NCBI GenBank assembly: GCA_017347445.1
Contig: AP021856.1
Coordinates: forward strand, 558,001 to 622,000
Origin: Candidatus Brocadia pituitae
GTDB lineage: Bacteria; Planctomycetota; Brocadiia; Brocadiales; Brocadiaceae
DNA length: 64,000 nt
Direction of reading: 5' to 3'
Shown here: piece after piece, positions 53,052 to 61,093 of the stretch
Position numbering within the stretch: position 1 is the first letter of the stretch
Layout: each line of letters begins with the position of its first letter
Made by a program: the position numbers and the translations under genes
Notes under the pieces: model-generated
The model's database searches: none
The model's input: the letters and a program-made list of their open reading frames with translations, nothing else
Told to the model about the DNA's origin: nothing

Positions 53052-55130
53052 TTATAAATTTCTCAGTTCATCAACCATGCGAAAAGCAATATCAAGGATT
53101 TCTTTGCCATTCTGCGAAGAAACAAAGTGGGTCTGAAATCGCCTGGAATCCATTCCTAAACCGCGCAGAAGCTGTGCCGTATAGTTTACCCTTTTTTCAA
53201 CCCACTCCTGGTCTTTGCAAAAATGGCAGGTATCATCTTTGCAGGCTGTTACCAGTACCCCATGAGCACCTAGCTCAAATGCCCTGAGATAGGATGAAGG
53301 CTCTACCTTACCCAACCCCAGAACACCAACCCGCCGGACATGAAAAAAAAGCAAATTATCTGTTGCACTTTCCTTGTCCTCTTTATATGCACTATATTGA
53401 CAATAAAAATTGATAATGAATGGTTTTATCCCCTGAACAAATTTTTCCTCGAAAACCGCCTCAAGGGCATCCTTCCCACAATCCTCCAAAGGGGTCTTAA
53501 AACTGATCGCCTTTGCCGGACATTCCACAACACACAAACCGCAGGATTGGCAATCTCCATCAATATAAGCCGTTGTATCGCCTTTTGCAATCTTTGGTAC
53601 TTCAAAAGGACATACCCTCACGCAGGTCAGGCAGCCAACACAAAGATTATCATCCACCTGTGCGCCTGCACCGCAGTTCATGCACCGCTGTGCCTCTCTT
53701 ACCGCAACATTCAGGGAAAACCCCAACTCTACCTCATTAAAGTTACTCAGTCGCTTATCCAAAGACATGGTGGGCATCTCTTGTTTTTGTTCCTTTTTGA
53801 TAAGGCCAATTTTGGATGCAGCCACATCAGAAACGGCTGGTTTATCAGCCCATTTTTCGTCTTTTAGGAATGTATTTCTCAGGGCATTATGAATAGCAAT
53901 TGCCGCCTTTTTACCCTGGGCCATGCTTTCGGTCATGGTTCCCCGGCCAAGCACGATATCGCCGCCTGCATAGACACCGTGAACAGAGGCGCTAAAAGTA
54001 GTTGGATTTGCAATGATCGTGCCGCCACGCGTGACCTGTATGCCCTCCTGTCCTCTCAGAAAAGAGAGATTTGACGCCTGTCCTATGGCGAGGATAATCG
54101 TATCCGCCTCAATAATTGATTCCGATCCTTCGTGAAAGGCTGGATTAAACCGTTTTTGTTCGTCAAAGACATATTTCACCTTGAGAGTTTCCAGTCCCGT
54201 TACTTTTCCATCCTTTCCGACGATGCGTTTTGGACCAACTGAGTTATAGACAACTGTCCCTTCGTGGATAGCCTCCTCGATTTCAAAATCGGTGGTTGGC
54301 ATTTCCTTCCGGGATTCGAGACAGGCGACGGACACCCTGTCGGGCTTTAATCGTAATGCCGTCCGTGCACAGTCCATAGCAACAGCACCTCCGCCTATGA
54401 CGAGCACATTCTTTCCAATCCTGGCATTTCCCTTCGTATTGACCTCATTCAAAAAGGACACCCCCTTAAGAACGCCGTTGAGTTCTACCCCTTCAATATT
54501 CAAGGTACGGCTTTCTAACAGACCCACACCAAGAAAGACCACGGAAAACCCTTCCTTCTTTAAACTATCAAAGGTAACGTCAACTCCAAACGTGGTATTG
54601 TACTGAATATCTACCCCGAGCTTTTTAATAATATCAACATCATTGTCAATGGACACCCTTGGGAGACGATATGTTGGAACACCCATTCGCAGCATACCGC
54701 CGGGGGTTGAATTTGATTCAAATATGGTGCAGGAATATCCTAAGAGGGCTAAGTCATTCGCTGCGGTGAGCCCGGCAGGGCCAGCACCAATAATGGCGAT
54801 TTTTTCAGGATAGCGTTCAGCAACCGTTCTCCTGGGTTCCTCAGAAAAATTATCACCGAGGAAACGTTTGAGCCATGCGATCGCGATCGGGGCATCCGTG
54901 CTGTTCCTTCGGCATTTTGTTTCACACGGATGGGTGCAGATACGGCCGCATGCTGCCGGCAAAGGATTTCGCTCCCTCACTAATTGAAAGGCCTCGCTAA
55001 AACGTCCCCTGGCGATGAGCTGGACATAATCACGGGCATCCTGCCGCAGGGGACAGGCAAGAATGCACGGTGCCTCTTCATTCATTTTTTTCCCAGGCAT
55101 TGCACAGGTATTCATGGTTATCATCGCCAA
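53052..55130 (-). CDS. FAD/4Fe-4S oxidoreductase fused to MvhD/FlpD-like domain
   Basis: 692 residues. N-terminal Fe-S region (CILACPLRQDARDYV, CGRICTHPCETKCRR), FAD fold IIGAGPAGLTAANDL, NAD(P) fold VIGGGAVAMDCARTA, then two ferredoxin clusters (CVGCLTCVRVCPFEV, CQSCGLCVVECPAKA), and a C-terminal ~130-residue MvhD/FlpD domain (FYCQYSAY, VEPSSYLRAFELGAHGVLVTACKDDTCHF). It combines a GltD/HdrA-like flavoprotein with the [2Fe-2S] MvhD unit that feeds heterodisulfide-reductase-type complexes. Upstream of metV, it is the likely electron donor to MetF. Electron bifurcation is possible but not shown. Confidence 0.85.
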   Translation of the reverse strand: MAMITMNTCAMPGKKMNEEAPCILACPLRQDARDYVQLIARGRFSEAFQLVRERNPLPAACGRICTHPCETKCRRNSTDAPIAIAWLKRFLGDNFSEEPRRTVAERYPEKIAIIGAGPAGLTAANDLALLGYSCTIFESNSTPGGMLRMGVPTYRLPRVSIDNDVDIIKKLGVDIQYNTTFGVDVTFDSLKKEGFSVVFLGVGLLESRTLNIEGVELNGVLKGVSFLNEVNTKGNARIGKNVLVIGGGAVAMDCARTALRLKPDRVSVACLESRKEMPTTDFEIEEAIHEGTVVYNSVGPKRIVGKDGKVTGLETLKVKYVFDEQKRFNPAFHEGSESIIEADTIILAIGQASNLSFLRGQEGIQVTRGGTIIANPTTFSASVHGVYAGGDIVLGRGTMTESMAQGKKAAIAIHNALRNTFLKDEKWADKPAVSDVAASKIGLIKKEQKQEMPTMSLDKRLSNFNEVELGFSLNVAVREAQRCMNCGAGAQVDDNLCVGCLTCVRVCPFEVPKIAKGDTTAYIDGDCQSCGLCVVECPAKAISFKTPLEDCGKDALEAVFEEKFVQGIKPFIINFYCQYSAYKEDKESATDNLLFFHVRRVGVLGLGKVEPSSYLRAFELGAHGVLVTACKDDTCHFCKDQEWVEKRVNYTAQLLRGLGMDSRRFQTHFVSSQNGKEILDIAFRMVDELRNL

Positions 55131-55175
55131 ATTTTCATGTTTAACAGATTGTCAGAAATTCTCGAAACAATTTTC

Positions 55176-55589
55176 TTATTCTCCCATGACTTTTATAATA
55201 ACCCGCTTGCTCCGCTGACCATCAAATTCGGCATAAAATACCTTTTGCCATTGGCCGAGGTCAGTTTTTCCTTCTGTAACCGGTATGATTACCTGATGTC
55301 CAAGGAGAAGGTTCCTGAGATGCGCATCACCATTTACCTCACCAGTTCTATGATGGTAATAATCATGGCCTTCCGGAATGAGTTTTAGCAACCATTCTTC
55401 AATATCCCGATGGAGGCCTGGCTCTGCATCATTAACGAAGATGCCTGACGTTATATGCATAGCAGATACCAAAATCATGCCTTCTTTAATGCCACTCTTC
55501 TGTAGTACCCGTTCTATCTCCCGCGTAATGTTGATAAACTCCCGGCGCTTTTTCGTCTGGAATGTCAAATATTCGGTCAAAAATTTCAT
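55176..55589 (-). CDS. YjbQ/UPF0047 family (secondary thiamine-phosphate synthase-like)
   Basis: About 137 residues from [10 protein letters not shown] (a further ATG at 55643 adds 18 residues). The whole fold is visible: [62 protein letters not shown] and [21 protein letters not shown]. Conserved His/Glu residues are in place. The family has weak thiamine-phosphate synthase activity and is probably something else in vivo. Single gene. Confidence 0.9.
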   Translation of the reverse strand: MKFLTEYLTFQTKKRREFINITREIERVLQKSGIKEGMILVSAMHITSGIFVNDAEPGLHRDIEEWLLKLIPEGHDYYHHRTGEVNGDAHLRNLLLGHQVIIPVTEGKTDLGQWQKVFYAEFDGQRSKRVIIKVMGE

Positions 55590-55830
55590 AGGACAAACCT
55601 TATCATTATGAAAACCTTTGGAGCTCGTATGCCAGTACTTCACGCTCTCTTCTGTTCAATAAATATTAAATTTTACCAGCAATCTTAAGCTATTCAAGAA
55701 AATTTCATTATTTTAAGTTTAGGAATTTCAAACACCCCCATAATCCTCACGTTTATGAGGATGATAGGGGGGCAAAAGCTGCCGAAGGGCTAAAGGAATA
55801 GTAATCAGCGAGGTTAAAAGTGCAAAATAG

Positions 55831-56478
55831 CTAACCTATTGCCACAGGATAGCTTACCAATACGGCAAGGGCAACACTCAGCATTAATGCGCCTATGATT
55901 AACATTACCATTCTGTAACTGCTGTTTTCAAATTGCGTTGAAACACCACCAAAAAACATGACAGATGCAAAGAGCACCGTGAGCATGATGTAATTATCGG
56001 AATTCCGGTTTGCCTGTCTGGCATCCCCAAACTTTTGTGCAGATTCTTCGTTCAGTCGCTTTACTTCTTGTTCTGGTTCAAGGCGGTATTCCTCCATAAC
56101 AAAAGGATGCGGCGGCGCCTGGAGATTCTGGAATGGCTGTGTGGCGAGCCATGCATCGATTGTCCGCTTTAATTCCGGTCTGAAACGGTTGTAAAAATAA
56201 TCCGCAAGAGAATCTTTGTGGAGTTTGCCTTTGAGGTACTCAAGGAAGAGTATTGCATCCATCATGCGTATTTGTCCTGCGAGTATGGTATCTTCCGAAC
56301 TCTTGCGTCCCAGGATATTCACCGCACTGAGCTGAAATGTCTGAATCCCACTCCAACGTGTAGCCTGGTATGCACACCATGCTGAAGCTATTGTTGCCAG
56401 TGCAATAATAATGGTTGTTGCTAATTCAATATAATGCTTTAATCGTTCCTTTTCATCGTGCATGTGTCCTTTTGCCAT
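55831..56478 (-). CDS. DUF4337-like membrane protein
   Basis: 215 residues. An N-terminal helix (YIELATTIIIALATIASAWCAYQATRW, which is the DUF4337 hallmark), a soluble middle rich in charged helices, and two C-terminal helices (YIMLTVLFASVMFFGGV, MLIIGALMLSVALAVLV). Function unknown. It follows the repeat-rich region before the octaheme cytochrome and is separated from the YjbQ gene by about 240 bases. Confidence 0.7.
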   Translation of the reverse strand: MAKGHMHDEKERLKHYIELATTIIIALATIASAWCAYQATRWSGIQTFQLSAVNILGRKSSEDTILAGQIRMMDAILFLEYLKGKLHKDSLADYFYNRFRPELKRTIDAWLATQPFQNLQAPPHPFVMEEYRLEPEQEVKRLNEESAQKFGDARQANRNSDNYIMLTVLFASVMFFGGVSTQFENSSYRMVMLIIGALMLSVALAVLVSYPVAIG

Positions 56479-56561
56479 AATTCCCCCATCCTTAACTATA
56501 GTAAACGTTTTAAATAAGTTGACATATCCTGGTCATTGCGAAGAATCCTTTTTTGGCGATT

Positions 56562-56725
56562 GTAATTCCCTTATAAAAAGAGGGCATAAAGGGGTGTGTA
56601 AATCGATCGTAACACACCCCCGGCCCCTATGGTAGGTCAACCGTCCCGGTTGGCATCATAATGACAAGCGGGGATGCTTGTCCTACCAAGGAGGGGAGAT
56701 TTAAAGTAGCTGCCACAGGCAGCCT
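56562..56725 (-). repeat. composite dispersed repeat (third, inverted copy)
   Basis: Reverse-orientation copy of the 60690-60868 and 63558-63768 repeats: AGGCTGCCTGTGGCAGCTAC, CTTGGTAGGACAAGCATCCC, a CCGGGACGGTTGACCTACCA part and CACACCCCTTTATGCCCTCT. It fills most of the gap between DUF4337 and the cytochrome gene; the remainder (56726-56811) has a CCCCCGTTTACTGGGGG hairpin. Nothing coding. Confidence 0.7.
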
Positions 56726-56811
56726 AATTTAATATTTAGGAATTTCAATTATCCCCCATAATCCCCCCGTTTACTGGGGGAAACAGGGGGGAAAGTAGCC
56801 AAATGTCTAAT

Positions 56812-59160
56812 TCAATCCCCTTGCCGGGCTGCCAAGACCCTCACTTGCTCCTCCAATTGCTGATAATTATTATTATCAGGATAGTTCCTGATCAATCTGG
56901 CTGTATACCTTAACGCCTTTTCAAACTCACCTCTGTCCCGGTGAATTGTAGCCAGAGTAACCATCAAATCACAATCATAAGGATTGTGATTTAATGCCCT
57001 TTTGAGTACCGACACTGCCTGGCCGGACATTTTAAGCGAGTTCAGCGCAATCCCATATACATAACTATATTGCGCATGCTCCGGGGCAAGTATTGCAGCT
57101 TTGCGCAAATGGTGCAAGGCATCTTTCTGCCCACCGGTGCGAATCATCAACAGTCCCATCGCGTGATGCGCAGGGGCAGATCCTGGCGCGATGTTAAGCG
57201 TCTGATGCAATATTTCCCTTCCTTTTTCATCCTGGTTCTGCACACGATACACATCTGCCAGGTTGATATATCCAGGGACAAAAGTTGGTTCAATCTCGAT
57301 CGCTTTTTTGTAAGAAGCAGCGGCACGATCATACTCGCTACGTTCGAGATAGAGATTCCCCAGGTTTATGTGTGCCGCCGGATAATCGGCATTGAGCAAT
57401 TGCGTCTCTTCATATTCGTTGACAACAGTATTTCTCCGCTGCAATGCGTCTTTTGGCAGAAATTCAGTCGATACCACTGCTAAGGAGCGGGCAGCAAGCG
57501 TGCGCACCAACCGTACCGGGTCCTGTAATACCGGAAGCAGGAATGGTACACGATCATTTGGCGGCAAGATGTCCAAAGACGTGACTGCCTCAGAACGAAT
57601 GAGCGGGTTGCCATCTTGCAGCAATTTTTTGAGAGTAAGTATTGTGGATTCGCAGGGATAGTTGCGCAATAATGTAATTGCAGTTGCGCGTACCATCGGC
57701 GATTGTTGTTGATCTCCTGCCAGGCGAATGAGCTCAACATCAGTACCGGGAATACCCTGGCGTGCTGCCCAAAATATTTCACCGTAATGCTTTCCCTTCT
57801 TCGGATGCCCGTACCACTTCTCGAAATGTTCTGCCGCCCATGCCGTCGACTTGTCTGCATGGCAATTATTGCATCCATTCGGCACACCCAACTTCTTCGA
57901 TAAGTCAGGTCGCGGAACACGGAAGCTGTGGTCCCGGCGCGGATCAACAACCATGTAGGTACGGGCAGTCATGTGACATTCGATACACTGTGAACCCGGT
58001 GAATCAATCTTGTGAAAATGGTGCTTGCGGGAGCCATATTTCTCAGTTTGATGGCATGAGTAGCACAATTCATTACCTTCCTTCCGGCGACGGGTAGTGT
58101 GCGGATCATGACAGTCCGTACAGACAATGCCCGACCGGTACATCTTACTCTGCAAGAATGAGCCATACTCATAGACCTCATCCCGAATCTGGCCGTCCGG
58201 ATAGTAGAGGTTCTCCTCCAATACCTGCGGATAATGGGTGTCAAGCAACGGTTTTCCGTGCACATAGCCCTCGCTGATAACTCCCCGCCGGGTGTGACAT
58301 CGTGCGCACATCTCAACCTGTTTTTGCTTGCGTTGTGGATTACCTGGTTTGTACGTAGCCAGCTTCTTATCGAATACCCACGTTACCTCTTCATCTTCTT
58401 CGCCCTTCAAACGAATTGATATGCCCATGTCAGCATAGCCTTGTGTATCCTCTCCGTTTGCATCCGCTTCGGCCCATTCAACGTGCAATGAACCGGGACC
58501 GTGACATGCCTCACACGACACATCGATCTCCGACCACGTAGTGTTGTACCGGTCTGAAACCGCATCGTAGTTTTTTTTCAGGTTGGTAGAATGACACTCT
58601 GCGCACATATAGTTCCAGTTCTGAGAGATGCGCGTCCAGTAGAGTATATCATCCGGTGGAATGCGTTCGTTGCCGTAAATATGAAACCAGCGCTGTCCGC
58701 CCTGTTCTTTCGGTCTCGTATCCCAGCACAGAGGCAGGGTTTGTACTCGTCCATCAGGAAACTCAACCAGATACTGCTGCAACGGCCTCACTCCGAAGGT
58801 GTATATTATGGTAAATTCCTGGAATTTACCCTTAAAACCTTCGGTAAAAACGAAAAATTTACCGTCTCTTTTGTAAAACCTCGATATCACACCCAAGTGA
58901 TTGAACGAGGCATGGTTGAAATCACCGAGCACCGTAGTGTCAGTAGCAAAATCCATTGCAAGATCATGATCAGAACCTGTATACAAGGAGTAGGCATCTT
59001 CATGGCACGGTCTGCATGTCTCTTTGCCAACGTAGTGTGCGTTTGTTGTCATCTGAGAGGAAGTGAACTCCATTGCCTTATGACAGCCAATGCAGATCAG
59101 TAAAAATATACAGAGAATCAAAACTCTAAACATGGGGAAATAGAGAGAAGGGAACTCCAT
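56812..59160 (-). CDS. octaheme c-type cytochrome lipoprotein with HEAT and TPR repeats
   Basis: 782 residues (773 if started at the second ATG, 59133). Lipoprotein signal ILLICIGC with Cys near residue 26. Eight CxxCH haem c sites are present: CRPCH, CAECH, CEACH, CARCH, CTDCH, CYSCH, CIECH and CNNCH, spread over residues about 48-440. After them come HEAT-like repeats (about 470-560) and several TPR units (about 590-780: AAHINLGNLYLERSEYD and alike). It belongs to the multihaem cytochrome plus TPR class common in planctomycetes; periplasmic or paryphoplasmic side, electron acceptor/donor unknown. Confidence 0.88.
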   Translation of the reverse strand: MEFPSLYFPMFRVLILCIFLLICIGCHKAMEFTSSQMTTNAHYVGKETCRPCHEDAYSLYTGSDHDLAMDFATDTTVLGDFNHASFNHLGVISRFYKRDGKFFVFTEGFKGKFQEFTIIYTFGVRPLQQYLVEFPDGRVQTLPLCWDTRPKEQGGQRWFHIYGNERIPPDDILYWTRISQNWNYMCAECHSTNLKKNYDAVSDRYNTTWSEIDVSCEACHGPGSLHVEWAEADANGEDTQGYADMGISIRLKGEEDEEVTWVFDKKLATYKPGNPQRKQKQVEMCARCHTRRGVISEGYVHGKPLLDTHYPQVLEENLYYPDGQIRDEVYEYGSFLQSKMYRSGIVCTDCHDPHTTRRRKEGNELCYSCHQTEKYGSRKHHFHKIDSPGSQCIECHMTARTYMVVDPRRDHSFRVPRPDLSKKLGVPNGCNNCHADKSTAWAAEHFEKWYGHPKKGKHYGEIFWAARQGIPGTDVELIRLAGDQQQSPMVRATAITLLRNYPCESTILTLKKLLQDGNPLIRSEAVTSLDILPPNDRVPFLLPVLQDPVRLVRTLAARSLAVVSTEFLPKDALQRRNTVVNEYEETQLLNADYPAAHINLGNLYLERSEYDRAAASYKKAIEIEPTFVPGYINLADVYRVQNQDEKGREILHQTLNIAPGSAPAHHAMGLLMIRTGGQKDALHHLRKAAILAPEHAQYSYVYGIALNSLKMSGQAVSVLKRALNHNPYDCDLMVTLATIHRDRGEFEKALRYTARLIRNYPDNNNYQQLEEQVRVLAARQGD

Positions 59161-59285
59161 TATTTGTCACGTGATAATTATTCAAACGCCACTATAGTAT
59201 TACCGTGTAAAACCTTCTTCTTTTGTAAGTTTTTCCACAACCCTTTTTCTCCCTTATCAGGAGGTACAGATTGTTTATAAGGGAA

Positions 59286-59376
59286 AGATTGCTTCGCTTC
59301 GCTCGCAATGACAATGCACCATATGTCATCAAAGCATAGCCTGTGTCATTGCGAGGGTCTTTTCCGAAGCAATCTC
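59286..59376. repeat. inverted repeat of the AGATTGCTTCG...CGCAATGACA class
   Basis: AGATTGCTTCG...CTCGCAATGACA at the left is mirrored by TGTCATTGCGAGG...CCGAAGCAATCT at the right. This motif class (ATTGCGA/GAAGCAATC) is a well-known dispersed repeat of several anaerobes. A scrap, GTCATTGCGAAGAATCC, is at 56532. Non-coding. Confidence 0.65.
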
Positions 59377-59684
59377 CCGCTTTCACAACGGAGAATTGGG
59401 TGCGGCTTTGCTGCGCTATGAATGAACTTATAGAATCCCGAAGGGGTGGCATGATACCAGTATTTTCGCACTATTTCACTCCTACGGGGCTGAATCTGGT
59501 GGTGTGTTTTGTTTCCCTGTAATCATGTCATCCGTTCGGGAGTTTTCCGTCTGCCTGCTTCCCTCGTTGGTTCTTAACCATTCTGGAAAAATATTCTTTG
59601 TCAGTTTCGCTGTATAGTTATGATTTTACACGGTAACGCGATAATATACTCATGCTTTTTGTCGTTGCAAAGAAAACATTCCTC
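59377..59684. other. intergenic stretch with repeat-like text, no gene
   Basis: Contains CCCGAAGGGGTGGCATGATACC at about 59430-59452, a typical short dispersed motif. No coding frame recognised before the ion channel gene. Confidence 0.35.
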
Positions 59685-60404
59685 TTATGATTGTCCATCG
59701 GCATTTGGCTCCTTTGGCTTCTGATTATGAATCTGCAAACCGCTACCGGAAGGAGGTTGGGTGTTAGTGTACATACCTACCAGGCGTGAAATCAGCACGG
59801 CTATGTAGAAAAGGCCGGTGATGGCTTCCGTCACTGCAAGCATCCGGGCCACTTTTGAGACCGGCGCAATGTCTCCATAGCCGACGGTGCAAAGTGTGAC
59901 AAAGCTGAAGTAGAAGGCGCTGGAACCATCCAGCACGGCTGGTGCACCGCCTGCCGCGGCTGGCAGAGTAAAAGCATTGGGAGTCGCGCGAGCGACAGCA
60001 AGGTAAGCTGGCACCCAGGCCAACCCTAACAGCAGGAAGCCCGCAACACCGGCGCAGAGGACCTTAGCATCCACCTGCTGTGCATGCACAATGAAGCTCA
60101 GCAGTCGCGCAACCACGAAGCCGGAAAAGATGACAAATGCAACGAGATAAAATGCTGGATGCAGAAGATCAGGATAAAAGCTACCGATCCACTTTCCCGC
60201 CAATGCGGGTGCAAGTAATATGAGTGCTACGATCAAAGACGTGAGACTACCGCCGACCGCCAACACCGCGGACATCAAAACCAATGTCATCAGTATGGCT
60301 TCCACCAGGTCACCGTGCGGCAGATCTTCCACGAACGGAGCGGTCACGAACAACAGGCCGAGCGTCACAAGAAGTTCCACCGAGGAATAGCGAGTTGGAT
60401 TCAT
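59685..60404 (-). CDS. two-pore-type potassium channel family protein
   Basis: 239 residues, about six hydrophobic helices. A selectivity-filter motif TVGYGD lies at about residue 175 between two helices (SSAFYFSFVTLC..., then ITGLFYIAVLISRLV) as in Ion_trans_2 proteins. The rest is a four-helix N-terminal bundle and a short tail. Base composition is richer in G/C than its neighbours, suggesting transfer. Its ATG overlaps the stop of an upstream truncated frame (ATGA). Confidence 0.85.
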   Translation of the reverse strand: MNPTRYSSVELLVTLGLLFVTAPFVEDLPHGDLVEAILMTLVLMSAVLAVGGSLTSLIVALILLAPALAGKWIGSFYPDLLHPAFYLVAFVIFSGFVVARLLSFIVHAQQVDAKVLCAGVAGFLLLGLAWVPAYLAVARATPNAFTLPAAAGGAPAVLDGSSAFYFSFVTLCTVGYGDIAPVSKVARMLAVTEAITGLFYIAVLISRLVGMYTNTQPPSGSGLQIHNQKPKEPNADGQS

Positions 60405-60550
60405 GATGCGAATTTGCTCAGAGTGTTCCGCCGCAGATTAGCGGCGTTGAAATTTGCCATGCCCGTCATAATCGTTAGGGCTTCGGGCGTCGATGTTTTC
60501 AAGACGTTCTCTTCATAAACGTAAGAACGAATCAGTGGCCGTCCGTTAAA
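60401..60550 (-). pseudogene. C-terminal fragment of a gene fused upstream of the channel gene
   Basis: An open frame without start reads GRPLIRSYVYEENVLKTSTP and ALTIMTGMANFNAANLRRNT, ends at TGA 60401-60403 and overlaps the channel ATG. The ATGA coupling suggests a former operon partner lost upstream, where repeats now begin. Family unknown. Confidence 0.45.
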
Positions 60551-60601
60551 TTAGGTTGCCTTTGGCAGCGACTTTTAGATGCGTGGCAATGTAAACAAAA
60601 A

Positions 60602-60649
60602 ACACAACCCCCTCGCCCCCTTTATTAAGGGGGACTTGAGGGGGTTGTT
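60602..60649. repeat. short nested C/G-run inverted repeat
   Basis: ACACAACCCCCTCGCCCCCT pairs with AGGGGG...AGGGGGTTGT. It is a shorter member of the element at 335-412. Confidence 0.6.
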
Positions 60650-60689
60650 TGGTTGCCGTAATACAAACTTTGAAATTCCTATACATTAA

Positions 60690-60868
60690 ATTAGGCTGCC
60701 TTCGGCAGCGACTTTAAGCTCCCCTCATTGGTAGGACAAGCGTCCCCGCTTGTCATTATGATGTCAACCGGGACGGTTGACCTACCATAAGGCCGAGGGT
60801 GTGTTACGACAGATTTACACACCCCTTAATCCCCTCTTTTTAGAGAGGAAAACCAGATTGAAATTCCT
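60690..60868 (+). repeat. composite dispersed repeat (copy 1)
   Basis: Contains in order AGGCTGCCTTCGGCAGCGAC, TGGTAGGACAAGCGTCCCCG, GTCAACCGGGACGGTTGACC, a CACACCCC block, and TTAGAGAGGAAAACC...ATTGAAATTCCT. Same orientation and near-identical to 63558-63768. Several internal short dyads; non-coding. Confidence 0.75.
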
Positions 60869-60923
60869 AAACATTAAATTAGGTTGCCTTTGGCGGTTTA
60901 TTTAAAGAGAAGATCTAACCGCA

Positions 60924-60979
60924 GAACAAGGAATTTAGTAGGGACACGGTGCTCCGTATCCCTACTAAATTCCTTGTTC
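60924..60979. repeat. 56-bp nearly perfect palindrome
   Basis: GAACAAGGAATTTAGTAGGG ... CCCTACTAAATTCCTTGTTC mirror each other around an ACGGTGCTCCGT centre. It is flanked by other repeats and lies downstream of the sulfatase gene's 3' end, so it may end transcription. Confidence 0.65.
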
Positions 60980-61009
60980 GATATTCGGCAAACTGCTTTT
61001 CAATGTAAA

Positions 61010-61026
61010 GCGACGAGGCTCGTCGC
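61010..61026. repeat. GCGACGAG-G-CTCGTCGC palindrome (second copy)
   Basis: Identical to 9617-9633, about 51 kb apart, with matching neighbouring TCTA. Confidence 0.6.
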
Positions 61027-61093
61027 TCTACAACTACAACTTTGAAATTCCTTCGCGTTAAATCATTATCCACCTTTACTGACACACTCCGGG

